From: Adiantum capillus-veneris
Taxonomy: Eukaryota > Streptophyta > Polypodiopsida > Polypodiales > Pteridaceae
DNA: 64,000 nt
Direction of reading: 5' to 3'
Assembly (NCBI GenBank): GCA_014529385.2
Contig: CM043955.1
Span: 152,074,140-152,138,139, forward strand
A program made the translations under genes and the position numbers. How positions within the stretch are numbered: position 1 is the stretch's first letter; every line of letters begins with the position of its first letter. The notes beneath the pieces are model-generated. The model worked only from the letters and a program-made list of their open reading frames with translations, ran no database searches and was not told the DNA's origin. Below, piece after piece: positions 45,649 to 58,189 of the stretch.

Positions 45649-48102
45649 TCATTCATGATCAGCAGCAGCAAAGAGAGATATGAGACTCGCCGCATCACAG
45701 GTCTCCTCATCCCTCACCAACACTGCTTGATCCACAGACAGCTCATCTTGCTCCACCATCATCAATCTAGCATGATACAATTTAAGACGCAACCCATTTA
45801 CCCTTGACTTATGTAGAACACCATCCAGGTTAGCCAGCTGATATGTGCCATTTGGAAAACACTCCACTACCTTGAAAGGGCCTTCCCACTTAATTTGAAA
45901 CTTCTTTTGGAAGGTGTTGTCCAGCTTACTATTGTAGCGCAAAACCAAGTCATGTTTCTTGATACCCTTACTTTTAACCTTTTCATTTATCTTTGCCAAA
46001 GCCTTATCTTGCATCTGCCCATAATGCTCCAATTCGCTCATCCTATCCAACTGGACCTCTTGTAACTGCAAGAGCCTCTCTTTGAATGCATCACTAGGCG
46101 ACCCAAGCAACTTCTCTAACATCTTGACCGCAGGCAACTCTACCTCCACAGGCAATAGTGCTTCCTTTCCATACACCAAATGAAATGGAGTAAACCCTGT
46201 ACCTGTCTTCACTGAAGTACGGTAAGCCCATAATGCACTAGGCAATTCCAAATCCCAATTCTTTCCTTGGTGCTCTGTCACTTTAGAAAGAATTTGTACC
46301 AACTCACCATTGAATCTTTCATTTAAGCCATTACACTGCGGGTAATAAGGAGTGGTATGCTGGTGCCTAATCTTCATCTTTGTGCATAAGAAGTCTAGCA
46401 GTTTAGCTCTAAATCCTGGCCCCTTATCTGAAAGTAGCTCTAATGGCACCCCAAACTTGCAACATATTTCATCATACACAAATTTTGCCACATCCTTTGC
46501 AGTGATCTGTTTTACTGCTATAGCCTCTGCCCATCTAGAGAGATAGTCCACTGCCGTCAAGATATAGCTTTTGCCCCTGCTTGTGATAGGTAACGGGCCT
46601 ATTGCATCAATCCCCCACTTTTCAAACACATCAAACGCCATAATGGTTTTTCGTAGCTCTGGCTCCAACACTCTCTTCCCAAATGCTTGACATCTATTGC
46701 AAGACCTACACCAATGGTGAACATCCTTGTGCAAACTAGGCCATACATACCCCTCTTGCAAAATCTTATGCAAGGTGATCTTTAGAGCAAAATGGCCACC
46801 ACATGCGCCTTCATGATTCTCTTCCAACACTCTGTAAAGCTCCTCCCGCCAAGGTACACGTCTCAACACGAGATCAGCCCCTTTCATGTATAAGACATCA
46901 CCAATCAATTTGTACCTATATGCTCTACGCACAAAGACATACTTCTTAGACTTCTGAATCTCCTTTGGAATGATTCCTGTTAGCAAAAACTCCTCTTCTT
47001 GAGCCAAACTTTCCCGGCCATGATAAAGAGGTAAATTGGTCCTCAACACGAATAGCTCCCCAATCATGCCTTGAGATGCTTCATGTGCCTCTCCATTTAG
47101 AGCATGTTCAATGTGTCTGATGCTCCATGCTTCGAACTTTTTTAACAGGCCTTTAATTCTGAAGCACATTTCCTTCAATGAGGTGTTCTTGCTCTTCCAC
47201 ACACCCAGCACTTGCTTCACCACTAACAAGGCATCACCTTTTATGCTCAACCTTCGAACCCCATGCTTCAAACAAATGTGTAATCCGGATTCCAATGTAG
47301 CATATTCAGCCTCATTGTTACTATGCGCATCCAATTTGAACCCTCTCTTGCATACTAGGTTCCCCTCTGGATCATAAAGTGCTATACCCCCTGAAGCTGC
47401 ATCATGGCTCTTTCTGTATGAACCATCAAAGAACAACACATGTGCATTGCTGATCTGTGGCACTTCTTCAACTACCTTTCTCACCACCTCTTCCTTAACA
47501 ATAAGGGGATTCTCCTTGTAGGTCAACAAATCAGCTAGGGTAGCCCTTGTACTGTCTTCCACTAGAAAAGAGAACTCAAACTCTTGCAGCTCAATTACCC
47601 ATTTCTTCACCACATTTGACATGTTAGTACCATTAATTAACTGTGGCAAAAAGGCATAACTCGTCAAGAAAACAAAAGGCCGTGGTAGCAAGTAATGACG
47701 AAATCGTCGACAAGCAAATATTACACTGGACATCACTAGCTCTACTTCCGATAACTTTCTCTCCGCTACCAACTTCACTCGGCTTGCACAATACACTGGA
47801 CTCATATAATGGCTGCCCTTCCCCTTTTGCAATAGCATGGCTCCAATGGCATCATCCCCTACTGATGGATTTACATAAAAAACTTTCTCCCAATCAGGAG
47901 CCTGCATGGCTGACAACCCCCCTAACACCTCTTTCACCTCTTGAAACACTTCTTCACACTTGTCATCCCATTGCAATGGATCATGCTTTGCCACTTGCTG
48001 TAATGGATAAAGAAGCTGCGAAGACAATGGAATAAACCGTGCCATGTACTTCACTTTGTGTATAAAGGTTGCCAATTGCTTCGTACTCATAGGTGATGCC
48101 AT
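45649..48102 (-). pseudogene. Element G RT end, two RNase H domains and integrase
   Basis: An 817-residue open frame. Residues about 50-195: RT connection and the usual gypsy RNase H (APDWEKVFYVNPSVGDDAIG, FRHYLLPRPFVFLTSY), with altered active-site residues. Residues about 218-345: a second RNase H of the archaeal/Tat type, with D226 (FFDGSYRK), the NNEAEY acidic residue and D290 (IKGDALLV). The final ADxLA-type Asp is His (NGEAHEAS). Residues 430-471: H2C2 zinc domain. Integrase core with D499 (WGIDAIGP), D559 (LLSDKGPGF) and E595 (NGLNERFN), then the C-terminal GPFKVVECFPNGTYQLANLDG. Domain order and dual RNase H place it in the Tat lineage. The whole segment is intact except for its broken join to RT upstream. 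Confidence 0.93.
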
Positions 48103-48139
48103 TTTCTGACACCATATGGCCCAATAACTTCACCCTTGG

Positions 48140-49591
48140 CTATGCTAGATGACATTTCTTTGGATTTAGTTGTCCTCCACATTCATCATATCGAGCCAAT
48201 ACCATCTGCAGCTTCTCATGGTGTTCAGCCCTACTGCTATAGACACAGAAGTCATCCATAAAAGCTTTAATACAACTACCAATGAATGGTTCCAACACCC
48301 AATTTGCTCTCTCTTGATAGAAGGAAGGTCCATTTGACAACCCAAATGGCAATACTGTGTAGCAATAGCAGCCCCATGGCGTAATAAAAGTGGTCTTTGT
48401 GCGGTCTTTAAGAGAAATCTTCAATTGAAAATAGCCTGAAAAACCATCACACACACTGTACCTCTCATAACCTGCCACTGAATCCAAGATCTGATCGATG
48501 AATGGAAGAGGATATGAGTTCTTCTTAGTGGCTGCGTTTAAGGGTTTAAAATCCACACAAATTCTCCACTTCCCATCCTTCTTTGGACTGACTACAACTG
48601 GACCCACCCATTCTGTGGTCTCCACTGGAACTATGAACCCTGCCTTCAATAACTTGTCCACCTCTACCCGCAAGGCTTCCATTTGCTCTTGACCCATCCT
48701 TCTTAGCCTTTGCCGCACTGGCTTAGCACCTTCTTTCAGCTCTATATGCATCTCTTTGCCCTTGAACCCTCTGATCTCTTCATATGAAGTAATGAAGAAA
48801 TCAGGAAAACTAGCCAGCATGTGCAAATATATATCCTTCTCCATAGCTGAGAGGTCTCCACTGATCATTTGTGTCATCAATTCCTGCTTCTTTGACAACT
48901 CAACCTTGGTTTGCATCAACCCTTCAATCACTTCATAAGCCTGTTCACTTTCATCTTCAACCTCATTCGCAAATGCAACTAAACCAATCTCCTGGATTTC
49001 TTTGTCCATCAAAAGGAATGCAACATCAGCATCCTCATCACTGCTGGTAGTGCTATCACTGTCCTCATCTGTCACCGTGGAAGAGTCTTCATCACTAGAC
49101 TCATCCTCATCTTCATAAATCTCCTCTAATCGTTTCCTTGTGTCCATATTATAAAGCTTCTTGGTACCTGTCTTTCCATAGAGGCTAATCGTACCATGTC
49201 GCCAATCTTGAACAGCTCCCACTGCACGTAACCATGGTCTTCCCAGTATAATAGGATATGCTCCCAACCCTGCTGGCATCACATGAAAATCAACCACTGC
49301 CTTTGCATCATATGCCTCCACTTCTAAGCTCTTTACAACACCTAAGCATTTTACTTTTTGATGGTTTGCCAATCTGATCCAAAAACCTGACACCCCAGCC
49401 ACTGTGAGACCCATCTTCTCAACGCATGAGTGTGTTATGACGCATATTTGGGCTCCGCCATCCACATAACCTTGTCCCAAATTTTTCCTTTTATGCCACA
49501 CATCTACTATTGGACAAATGTCTGGTAGCTCGTCCATTGCCAACACCTTCATTGAACCTCTCTCTGGCTCTTTCTCCATTGGGTTAACCAT
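48140..49591 (-). pseudogene. Element G protease and reverse transcriptase
   Basis: The protease shows YVDGGAQICVI (D-G-G in place of D-S/T-G) and IILGRPWLRAVGAV. An acidic Asp/Glu/Ser tract (DEDESSDEDSSTVTDEDSDS) follows. RT has the primer-grip and catalytic blocks WRICVDFKPLNAATKKNSYP, SVCDGFSGYFQL and AFMDDFCVYS (FMDD). A TAG at 48140-48142 ends the frame after KKCHLA. PRVKLLGHMVSENG follows in the same frame, but a deletion and frameshift near 48100 joins it to STKQLATFIHKVKYMARF, so several residues of the connection are missing. Confidence 0.92.
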
Positions 49592-49600
49592 CCTCTTCCA

Positions 49601-51013
49601 CTATCGCTTTAGCTTAGGCACCATCTCTATAAGCTGCCCAAAAGTAACATCTACCTTCCTGCTCGTCAGATCCTCCTTCAAGTCATAGCTTAATTGCCCA
49701 TCCCCTAGTGGAAAATCTGAAACATGAAACTTTTGACGAGCTCTCCTTTTCCTCTTGGCCTTGACATCCTCGCCTTCATGGCTCTTTCCTTTCTTCTTAC
49801 TAGGACCTGAGGCACTTCTTCCTTCCTTATCCTCTGTGGTCCTCTTCCCAATAGGCATCACTAATGTATCCTCTAGCTTTGATGCCTTCTCCAAGGTGAC
49901 TACACTTAGCACTTTTGTCTTTCCCTTTTCCTCCTGGGTCAGTCCACTGGTTCCTTCGTCTCCCTTAATTTCAATGCCATAATCATTTGACCTAGTTAGC
50001 ACCTGTCTTGGCAATGGATACATGTCTCCCCCCATCCTTGGTGGCTTATCACATTGCGGGCTGATGTGACCCAACTCTCCACAATTATAACATGTGGGCG
50101 TCTGCCTCCAAAACCTACCATTGCTTTGTCCAACACCATTCCTAGGCCTTTCTTCACCTCCTTGCTGATTTGCAAACCTCCCTCGACCTCAATTATTTCC
50201 CACTTGACCTAGCATGTTTAGGCTGAGATTCTTCATCAAATCTACCATTTGCCTCATGTCTTGCCTTAGCCCATCATCTTGCACTGCTGTAGTGACCACT
50301 GCTGGCATAAACTGAGTAGTAACAGGAACTACTGGTTCATGATGAACCCCTGACATGCGCCCTTGTAAAGACTCTATAGGCTGAAATTCAGACCTCATTG
50401 GCAAAGACTCCACCCCTAACTGGCTCATTTTCCTCAGCTTCCACTCTTTGTTCCTTGCTACCTCTAGTGCATCTTCATATGTCCTAGGCTTCTTTAGCTC
50501 CACTCTCCAACGTATATTCTCCCAAAGACCAGCCAAGAACCTGTCCTTCTTCATCATGTCAGGCGGGGGTACCTGTGGTGCTAAAGCCTTGAACATTCGC
50601 TCCCATGCCAATGAAAACTTACGTATGTACGCATCTACTGGCTCACCTTCCTTTTGCACCAAAGCCTGTACTTCTTGCCACACCTTGTCAGGATATTCTA
50701 TCTTCACAAACTCCACTTCCAACCCAAGTCGTAGATTGTCCCAACTCAACCTTACAGGTGGATCAGCCACACGCAACTCCTCTTCAAATGCTTTAGACCA
50801 AACTCGTGCATCACTCTTCAAACAAATTTGGAGAAGGCGTAACATTTGCGTAGGGTCATGAATCTGGTTGCTAATGTAGGCAACCTCCATCTTTTCCAAA
50901 AATTCTTCCACATCTTCATCACTTCTTCCATGAAACTCAAGATAAGAGAAAGCCATGGCTACCCAAGTTACAATGCTTTGAGAACCCCTTCGAACACACG
51001 TGCCAGAACCCAA
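49601..51013 (-). pseudogene. Element G gag
   Basis: The likely true start is MAFSYLEFHGRSDEDVEEF at 50956, although the frame opens at 51013. The Retrotrans_gag capsid domain follows (RLSWDNLRLGLEVEFVKIEY, PVDAYIRKFSLAWERMFKAL, DRFLAGLWENIRWRVEL). A TGA at 50189-50191 sits in NN-stop-GRGR, most simply CGA to TGA. The frame continues through the zinc knuckle CYNCGELGHISPQC and a Lys/Arg-rich stretch (KRKRRARQKFHVSDFPLG) to a TAG at 49601-49603. The protease frame then continues directly. Confidence 0.9.
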
Positions 51014-51058
51014 GACTTTTGACTACCCAATCCCCAGAAACTTCAATGGAGCTCAACT

Positions 51059-52016
51059 TTAGATAAGGACAAACACATGCACATCAAATGAGTTTTCATA
51101 GTTAATCATCGGAATGACAACAGGCAAAGGACATTCCAGGATCTCTCTCAATCTTCTTGGCCCAAACATAAAGACTATGCGCTGCTGGAAAAAGATCTTC
51201 CTGGACACATGAACATTAATCTGAATTCTTTGAGTTAAATGAAAAGGAGTGAACTGAGGGCCATTTTGATCATCCATTAAAGCCAACCATGAAGCTCCCA
51301 AGAAGGCACACCTGACTCAACCTCTGATTTTGCCAAAATTTCAGCAACATAACAGCATAAATGGCTCAAAATACCAAAAAACCAGCCATCATAACTTGGG
51401 AAAATTTCAACAGAGTTTCCCCAGAAATAGAGCATTAGGAACCCAAAATATAGACTGTATATGTATGCATAAACTGTCAACAATAGAACCCGAGCATCAA
51501 GTAGGACTCACTAGTACATAGCCTATGGTGAGGTCACGAAAAGGGTGCTCCAGCTACCTGTATCACCGAAAGGATCTCCACATTTGAGAATCCCCCAGCT
51601 CAATAAAAACCTCACGCTATCGACCCTCACACGAAGGCTAATGCAAATCGCGTATAGTCAAGTCTCAGAAATGACTATCTTCTAGACCAAGTCTCAGAAA
51701 TGGCTGGGACTGCCAAATAAAACCATATATGGCTCCACAAAGGCGTACCATGGCAGTTTCCACAAGTAACGTACAATCCAACAGACAATGCGCTCAAACA
51801 GGCGCCAAGTGATGCATACCCACAACAACTGCAAGTGACATCACTGCTAGTATATCACTGTACTCCAGCTACCTGTACCTATGTGAATCACCTGTACATG
51901 TACCTATCCCTGTAACCTGTAATCTGCAACCTGCAACCTGTAATCCCGAATCTCTAAGTTTGAAGCTCGAAGCAGAAGGTACTCGAAGAAGATCCTCCGT
52001 GGGGGCGCCAAAAGAA
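51059..52016. other. Element G leader, with primer-binding site and CCTGTA-like tract
   Basis: About 1 kb between the 5' LTR and gag. On the minus strand TGGCGCCC (about 52003-52010) is close to the LTR end and fits the tRNA-Asp-type primer sites of Tat/Athila elements. 51866-51944 has interspersed cctgta and cctgcaac words like those in the leader of element A. No gene. Confidence 0.75.
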
Positions 52017-53158
52017 TGTGAGCGGGATGAAAACACACACAACGCCTCTATAACGACCCGACACACACTCTTGGGAGGATACACACACACACTATGGGGC
52101 AGCAATTGGCTTAGACAACACACCTGGCCGAGACAGGGAACACACCTCTGGAGTGAGAGGAGAGAGACTATCCACTTGCCCACTCCACACAGACACACAC
52201 ACACACACACACACACCCAAAACACTCAGCTCAAAAGAGGAGAATTTCTGATGTTTAGATACAATTGAGCTTGGGCCAACACCAATGGGGCAAATAGCTC
52301 ACACAATATGGGTAAAATAAGCCAGATACAATCACAAACTAGAGCAGAAACTTCGCTCATAGGAGAAAATTACACAAAAAAACAGCAGGAAAAGAATGAG
52401 GAATTTGGCAAAATGGACAGCACCATCGCGTCCAACACGGCCCAAAACCCCAGTCTACAATGTCAAAGTGCTCAAATCCGACCTCGGATGAGCAGTTTAC
52501 GGCCAAAACAGGCTCTAAAATGAGCAAAAACACACCTGCGGCTGTTCCTCCTCTCTTCTCCACGTTTTTTCTGGTCTTCTCTCTCTTTTTTCAGTTCCCA
52601 CACTTAGCTTTATTACTTGGGCACCCTTGGCCTTTTAGATGACCTCAAACGGACCTCGAACAGGCCAAAAACTGACCTCGCAGTGCATAGTTGTCACCTT
52701 TTTGCATCATCCGCACACCTGGCACTCAGCTTTTTTCCAATAATCCATCTCGCCACCATGTGAAGTGGCCCCAAAAAGTGGTCCTAATGATGACCTTTCT
52801 GCGTAACTCTCACAGGAAAACACCCACGTTGTATCCGTCCTCATCTGCGTGCAAATATTGACGTTGTTCGCCCTCCTGACGCCACTAGATGCCATCTAAC
52901 GCACTAGCTGACCTCACGTCATCGGCCCGCGGATAGCTTCCTCAAGAAGTTTTACACACTATAAACTCATTATTGTAGAAAAGACACAGTGGTACTGGTA
53001 ATAGTGAAAATCGATGCACTATGTACATGCTATCCTAGTTGTACACATGTGGGCCCCACATAACCACCTGGCTAAGGAAAATGGGCAATCCTTTATTTGA
53101 TGCACCATGCATGTGTATGTACATATGCGCAATCCCTTGCTCCAAAAAACTCCTGACA
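52017..53158 (-). repeat. 5' LTR of element G (1142 bp)
   Basis: Matches 44475-45620. The right edge CCTGACA is followed by tcgccagtgag, the continuation of the B' LTR. Confidence 0.95.
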
Positions 53159-53237
53159 TCGCCAGTGAGTAAATGTCGTAAGCGACCAAGACCCGTAGTG
53201 GATGCCAGCTCAAGATGTAGAGCTCGACATCTCAACA
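53159..53237 (-). repeat. 3' LTR of B', inner part
   Basis: Resumes the LTR interrupted at 44474 and ends ctcaaca; the polypurine tract ctcgagggggag follows at 53238. Confidence 0.95.
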
Positions 53238-55174
53238 CTCCCCCTCGAGCTCTGCATGTCGCAGAGTCCAAGCATAGTCCGAAAACATCGAAGCTTCTCA
53301 ACTCCGAGGGCCTTGGTAAAGATATCTGCTATCTGCTCCTCTGTGCTGACGTAGAGCAAGTCGATGTCGCCTGCCAACACTCTCTCTCGAACGTAGTGGT
53401 AATGGACCTCTATGTGCTTGGTCCTGGCATGGAACACTAGGTTCCTAGCCAACTGCATGCTGCTGAGGTTGTCACAATGGATGAAAATCTGCTGGTCCAC
53501 CTGCACTCCCAAGTCCTCAAGTAATCTGCGTAGCCAAGCTACCTCACACGCCGCAACTGCTGCACCTCTGTACTCGGCCCCTGTGCTCGATAAAGCAATC
53601 GTAGGCTGCTTTTTTCTGCTCCAAGTAATAGCAGCACTCCCAAAAGAGAACATGAAGCCACTCGTAGATCTCCTATCAACAATGCTACCTGCCCAATCTG
53701 CATCTGTATACCCATACAATGCTAATGGCACATCTGCTGCATAGAACAATGCGTAGTCAAGAGTCCCTTGCACATACCGAAGTGTGCGTCGTACTCCATC
53801 CAAATGTGGCTTCCTCGAAAGCTGCATGAACTGACTCTCCAAGCCTACTGTGTAGCTCAAGTCTGGCCTCATGATAGTCAAGTAGATTAGACTACCCATA
53901 ATCTTCCTGTACATCTTGACATCCTCAACAACATCACCCTTCTCTGCACTCAGCTTTGCATTCACATCCAAGGGAATAGAAATTGGCTTACAATCAAACA
54001 TACCATACTTTGACAACATGTCGAAAGCATAATGTCTCTGTGACAGCCATACACCCTCTGGAGTCCTGATCACCTCAATGCCAAGAAAGTAGCACAACTC
54101 GCCCAAATCTTTCATTTCAAACTCCTGTTTGAGAAGACCCTTCACATGGTCAATCTCCATAGCATTGTCACCCACAATAATAAGGTCATCTACATATATG
54201 GTAATGGACACAATCCCCACATCACGCTCACGTACATAGAGTGAATGATCAACATGAGCTCTCCTAAAACCAACACTGACAAGATACTTGGCAATCCTGT
54301 CATACCATGCTCTAGAGCCCTACTTCAAACCATACAAAGCTTTGAGAAGCCTGCATACATAATCTGGGTAACCTGGATCGACATAACCAGGTGGCTGATC
54401 CATATACACTTCCTCTTGCAACTCACCATTCAAGAAGGCATTCTTTACATCCATTTGATGCATAATCCATCCTCTAGATGCAGCCACTGCTATGACAACT
54501 CTTACAGTCGTCATCTTTGCCACTGGAGCAAAGGTCTCCTCATAGTCTATGCCATACGTCTGTGCATAACCCTTTGCGAGCAGCCTTGCCTTGTGACGCT
54601 TAATTTTACCATCAACCTTATGCTTAGTTTTATACACCCATTTACACCCAATAGCTTTCTTGCCACTTGGCAATGGCACCAACTCCCATGTGTCGTTTGC
54701 TTCCAATGCAGCCATCTCTTCATTCATTGCATCATCCCAATGCACATTTCCAACTGCATCCTCAAAACATGTGGGCTCCACATCCTGTATCACCTTAGCC
54801 ATATAGGCTTGGTGATACACTAGATACCCATCATAAGTCAATTTCTGAACTGGATTTCTGACTCTGTTAGATCTGCGTGGTCCTGGGTCACTCCTTTGCC
54901 CTCTAGCATCTTCTTGTACTTTCCTTACACCAGGTGTCCTGACAGCCGGAATTCCAAATTCCTCATCAAGACTTTGTTCAGAACCATCTGAATCCATGTC
55001 TACATGTGAAAAAACTGATGATGCATCATCCATAAAGGGAGGTTCATCAACCTTTTCCTTTCCTTTTCGTGATACATTCCTTGTACCTGCTGGTGGAGTA
55101 ACTTGCGTACGTAGTCTACCATTCCATGGCTTCTCAACAGAGCCACCAGAAGAGGACTCTTGTGGTCCACTCAA
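53210..55174 (-). pseudogene. Element B' reverse transcriptase and RNase H
   Basis: Open frame from the integrase-RT linker ([19 protein letters not shown]) through [20 protein letters not shown] to KALYGLK, then a TAG at 54320-54322 at the same codon as in B. The frame continues to TIYVDDLIIVGDN and RNase H (ALSSTGAEYRGAAVAACEVAW). ALSSTGAEY has Gly for the Glu seen in B (STEAEY), a probable active-site loss. It keeps IADIFTKALG, which B has lost. It ends in MSSSTS inside the LTR. Apart from the shared TAG the frame is open for about 650 codons. Confidence 0.93.
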
Positions 55175-55299
55175 AACCTGTGTTGTGGCCTCACATTTTG
55201 TACAACCACATCATCTTTTACATCAGCTCCAATAGTGCCATGTGCATTACTATACCAACTGCTCATCTCATCAAAGACTACATCTCTGCTCACTCGTAA

Positions 55300-56560
55300 T
55301 TCTCATGTAGTATGATTGTTGCACCTGTACCCCTTTTGTTCAAGGGAATATACCACAAGAATACATTTCTCTGCTTTAGGATCCAATTTCCTACGCAACT
55401 CATCTGGTACATGCACGTAAGCTATGCAGCCAAACACTTTCAAGTGTGCCAAATCAGGCTTTGTACCTGTAAACTTTTCCTCAGGTGTTACATCATGCAC
55501 CGTAGCTGTAGGTGTCTTGTTCATAATGTACACAGCTATATTTACAGCTTCAGCCCAGAAATGATGAGGCATGTTCTTTTCATTCATCAATGCACGTGCA
55601 ACCTCTGCAATGTGCCTGTTTTTCCTTTCTGCAACCCCATTCTACTGTGGAGTATATCTGCATGTAAACTGCCTGCGTATACCATGCATTCGCAGAAAAT
55701 CTGAAAAATCATTGGAGAAGTACTCTCCCCCTCCATCTGACCTCAATGTCTTGATTTGCATATCTGTCTCCTTCTCAATCATGACTTTGAAGTCCTAAAA
55801 GTGACCAAACACTTCACTTTTGTTACGCATGAAGTAGACCCATACTTTCTTTGTATGGGCATCAATGAAAGAGACATAATACCTGCAACCATGTATACTT
55901 GCAGTATCGGTTGGACCCCAAACATCTGTGTGCACCTCCTCAAGTGGATTTTTACATACATTGCGCTCATGTGGAAATGAGCCCTTTGACTGTTTTCCAA
56001 ACTGGCATGCTGCACACACTTTATGCATACCATCCACCTTGAATTTGGGCAAACCTTTTACAATCTGTTTTGATTGCATGCTGCGCAATCTCTACTCATT
56101 GACATGGCCAATGCGTTTGTGCCAAATGTCAACATCAGCCACAACACCTGTGCCCTGTGCAAATAATGCAGCTTTTACCTCAGGCTTGTGTACATTCAGC
56201 TTTTACCTCAGGCATGTCTACATTCAGCGTAAACATTCTGCCCACACATTTTCCCTCTGTGATCAGCTTACAGCCATTCTGGAAATCTTCTACATAACAG
56301 CCATTTGAATTGAAACGAACCTGCAAACCCTGCTCAACCATTTGTCCAATAGAAACAAGATTCTTTGTAATGTTTGGGACATGATGTACATCTACTAAGT
56401 ACTTTGATTTCCCACTCTTCGTATTTAGAGGTATGTCCCCTACATGAGCAATGGGGTGAGCTGTGTCATCTCCTGTCTGCACATAGCCTGACACATCTGG
56501 TTTGCGCATATCTCTAAACCACTCTCCACGAGACGTCATGTGATTAGAGGCACCTGAATC
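55300..56560 (-). pseudogene. Element B' protease and integrase, broken
   Basis: The protease triad is intact (WYVDSGASNHMTSRGEW). A 28-bp tandem duplication (56171-56198 and 56199-56226) then shifts the frame at MPEVKAECTQ. Integrase pieces follow in turn: zinc region CAACQFGKQSKG, TDVWGP, then a TAG near 55797 (HF-stop-DF, Gln in B). The C-terminal region ends with a TGA near 55303 (TT-stop-ELRVSRD, Arg in B), and a small deletion near 55182 shifts the frame before the linker. Confidence 0.9.
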
Positions 56561-57584
56561 CACATACCAAACATCATCTTGGGTGGAATTCTTTGTAGTC
56601 ATTGTATTCATTACATGCTGCATAACAAACATGCGCTCGTTTTTGCTGTCATCTACATCTCTGCTAGTAGATGCATAGTTGCATTGTTCTCTCTTTCCAC
56701 TTGCTTTTCCCTTTGGACAGTCACGTGACATGTGACCTCTTTCACCACAAGTCCAACATTCTCTGCTATCTGCAGTATGTTGCTGCCTGCTTGATCCTGC
56801 ACAACGACCTCTTTGACTCCCCCTGCCTTGAGACTGGTTTTCCCTGCCACCTGTTTTGTTTTGATTTGATTGACCTTATTGAAATTGGCCCCTGCAACCC
56901 CTTGGGCCTCGACCACGACCTCTACCTCTACCTCTGTTGGAGTTAGAATAGAAGGCCTATTCAGAATTATTTCTACCATGAGAAGAAGATGTGTCAAGGT
57001 TCTTCTCCTCAAGAATAAGCATAGAAATCAAATCTTGGAACACGGGGATGTCATCTCTTGTATTCATGGAAGACCTGAAATGTACATACTCATCTCCTAG
57101 ACCATCCAAGCATGCACGGACAATGTTATCGTCTTCCACTGAGACTTTAATAGATCCAAGAGCCTCGATGATACTCTTGATCTTCAAAGCATAATCATTG
57201 ATGGAGAGGTTGTTCCTCTTAACCTGATTTAGCTCCCACTTTAGTTGAAGATTCCTGGCCTTGGTGTTCATCTCGAACACTCTGCCTATGTTTTTCCATG
57301 CAATTGCGGGGTTTCAACATCTTGTAGATAGCCCATCATGCCATCTGTGATGCTCATAGAAAGCCAATACATCACTTTGCTCTATCCTTGTTGCCAGTCC
57401 CTCAAAGATTTCCTTTGTTTGCTGTAGGATTTGCCTCGGGAATCTCTGGTTCCTTTTCATTGTCTCCTTCTACATAGTCGCAATAACCTTTTCCTTTTAG
57501 GAAATTTGTTATTCTGAACTTCCATGCAGGGTAGTTATTTTTCTCAAGCTTCTTAGTGACAATCTGACTGAAACCGTCAGACAT
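56561..57584 (-). pseudogene. Element B' gag
   Basis: Starts MSDGFSQIVTKKLEKNNYP. A one-base deletion near 57420 shifts the frame (PTANKGNL-stop). The TAG after RDWQQG at 57382-57384 matches the one in B. Another TAG at 56957-56959 (NNSE-stop-AFYSN) stands where B has CAG. Arg/Gly-rich tract and zinc knuckle C-TCGERGHMSRDC follow as in B. Confidence 0.9.
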
Positions 57585-57865
57585 CTTGAAGCACTAAGAC
57601 AAAATAGCTGCAATCTGCAAAAACCTGCAAATTTGTTGAACCCGCTATCGTGGTACCTATAACGCTTTCTACACTCAACGAGTGTCCACAATCAAGCGTA
57701 CATACAACCACTGTACTTGTATAGTAAATCTCTGTATACTGCACTTTGGAGACCTATTCAGAAACTTGTACGAAAAACCCAGCATCTGGTCGTGGATTGC
57801 GAACGAAGGGATTGTGATGCTCTTGCTCTCTTAGCCTCTCTTGCCTGCACCAGGCTCTGATACCA

Positions 57866-58184
57866 TGTAAAGAAAGAGGATGCAAGAGAGCTACACAAGA
57901 CAAGCACACCACACAGAGATGGAAAGCTTCTTCTTCTTCTTACAGAAAAGAGAGTACAAAATGACTAAGTGCTAAAACTGAAAAGTAGCACATATGTACA
58001 TGCGGTCAGTAAGTGTGAACTCGCTAGAAGCGTACTAGGCTGGCACTATAAGTGTGGTCCAACTATAGAATCGCTGGCAGAGATCCTCTGTGTCGGTCAC
58101 CTAATGTGCCAGTGAGTAAATGTCGTAAGCGGCCAAGACCCTTAGTGGATGCCAGCTCAAGATGTAGAGCTCGACATCTCAACA
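57866..58184 (-). repeat. 5' LTR of B' (319 bp)
   Basis: Adjoins the primer-binding site (gctctgatacca, 57854-57865) and is followed by ataac, the target duplication. Confidence 0.96.
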
Positions 58185-58189
58185 ATAAC

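Larger units (their letters stand above)
44475..53158 (-). mobile_element. Element G: Ty3/gypsy, Tat-type with second RNase H
   Basis: LTRs of 1146 bp (44475-45620) and 1142 bp (52017-53158), TGTGAGCGGG ... CCTGACA on the plus strand, with roughly thirty differences by eye. On the minus strand a TGGCGCCC primer-binding site lies near 52003-52010, and the polypurine tract ctaggggatgggc abuts the 3' LTR. G sits in the 3' LTR of B'. The flanks read gcgc on the left and tcgc on the right, a 4-bp duplication with one mismatch. Gag, protease, RT, two RNase H domains and integrase are present in Tat order, with four disabling lesions. Confidence 0.94.
44229..58184 (-). mobile_element. Element B': second copy of copia family B, TSD ataac, hosts element G
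   Basis: The 3' LTR (44229-44474 plus 53159-53237) is split by element G, and the 5' LTR is 57866-58184. The target duplication ataac is exact (44224-44228 and 58185-58189) and lies inside element F's RT. Without G the element is about 5.3 kb. Sequence and layout match B closely, but B' has its own frameshifts. It keeps the protease DSG that B has lost and lacks B's 225-bp duplication. Confidence 0.96.
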
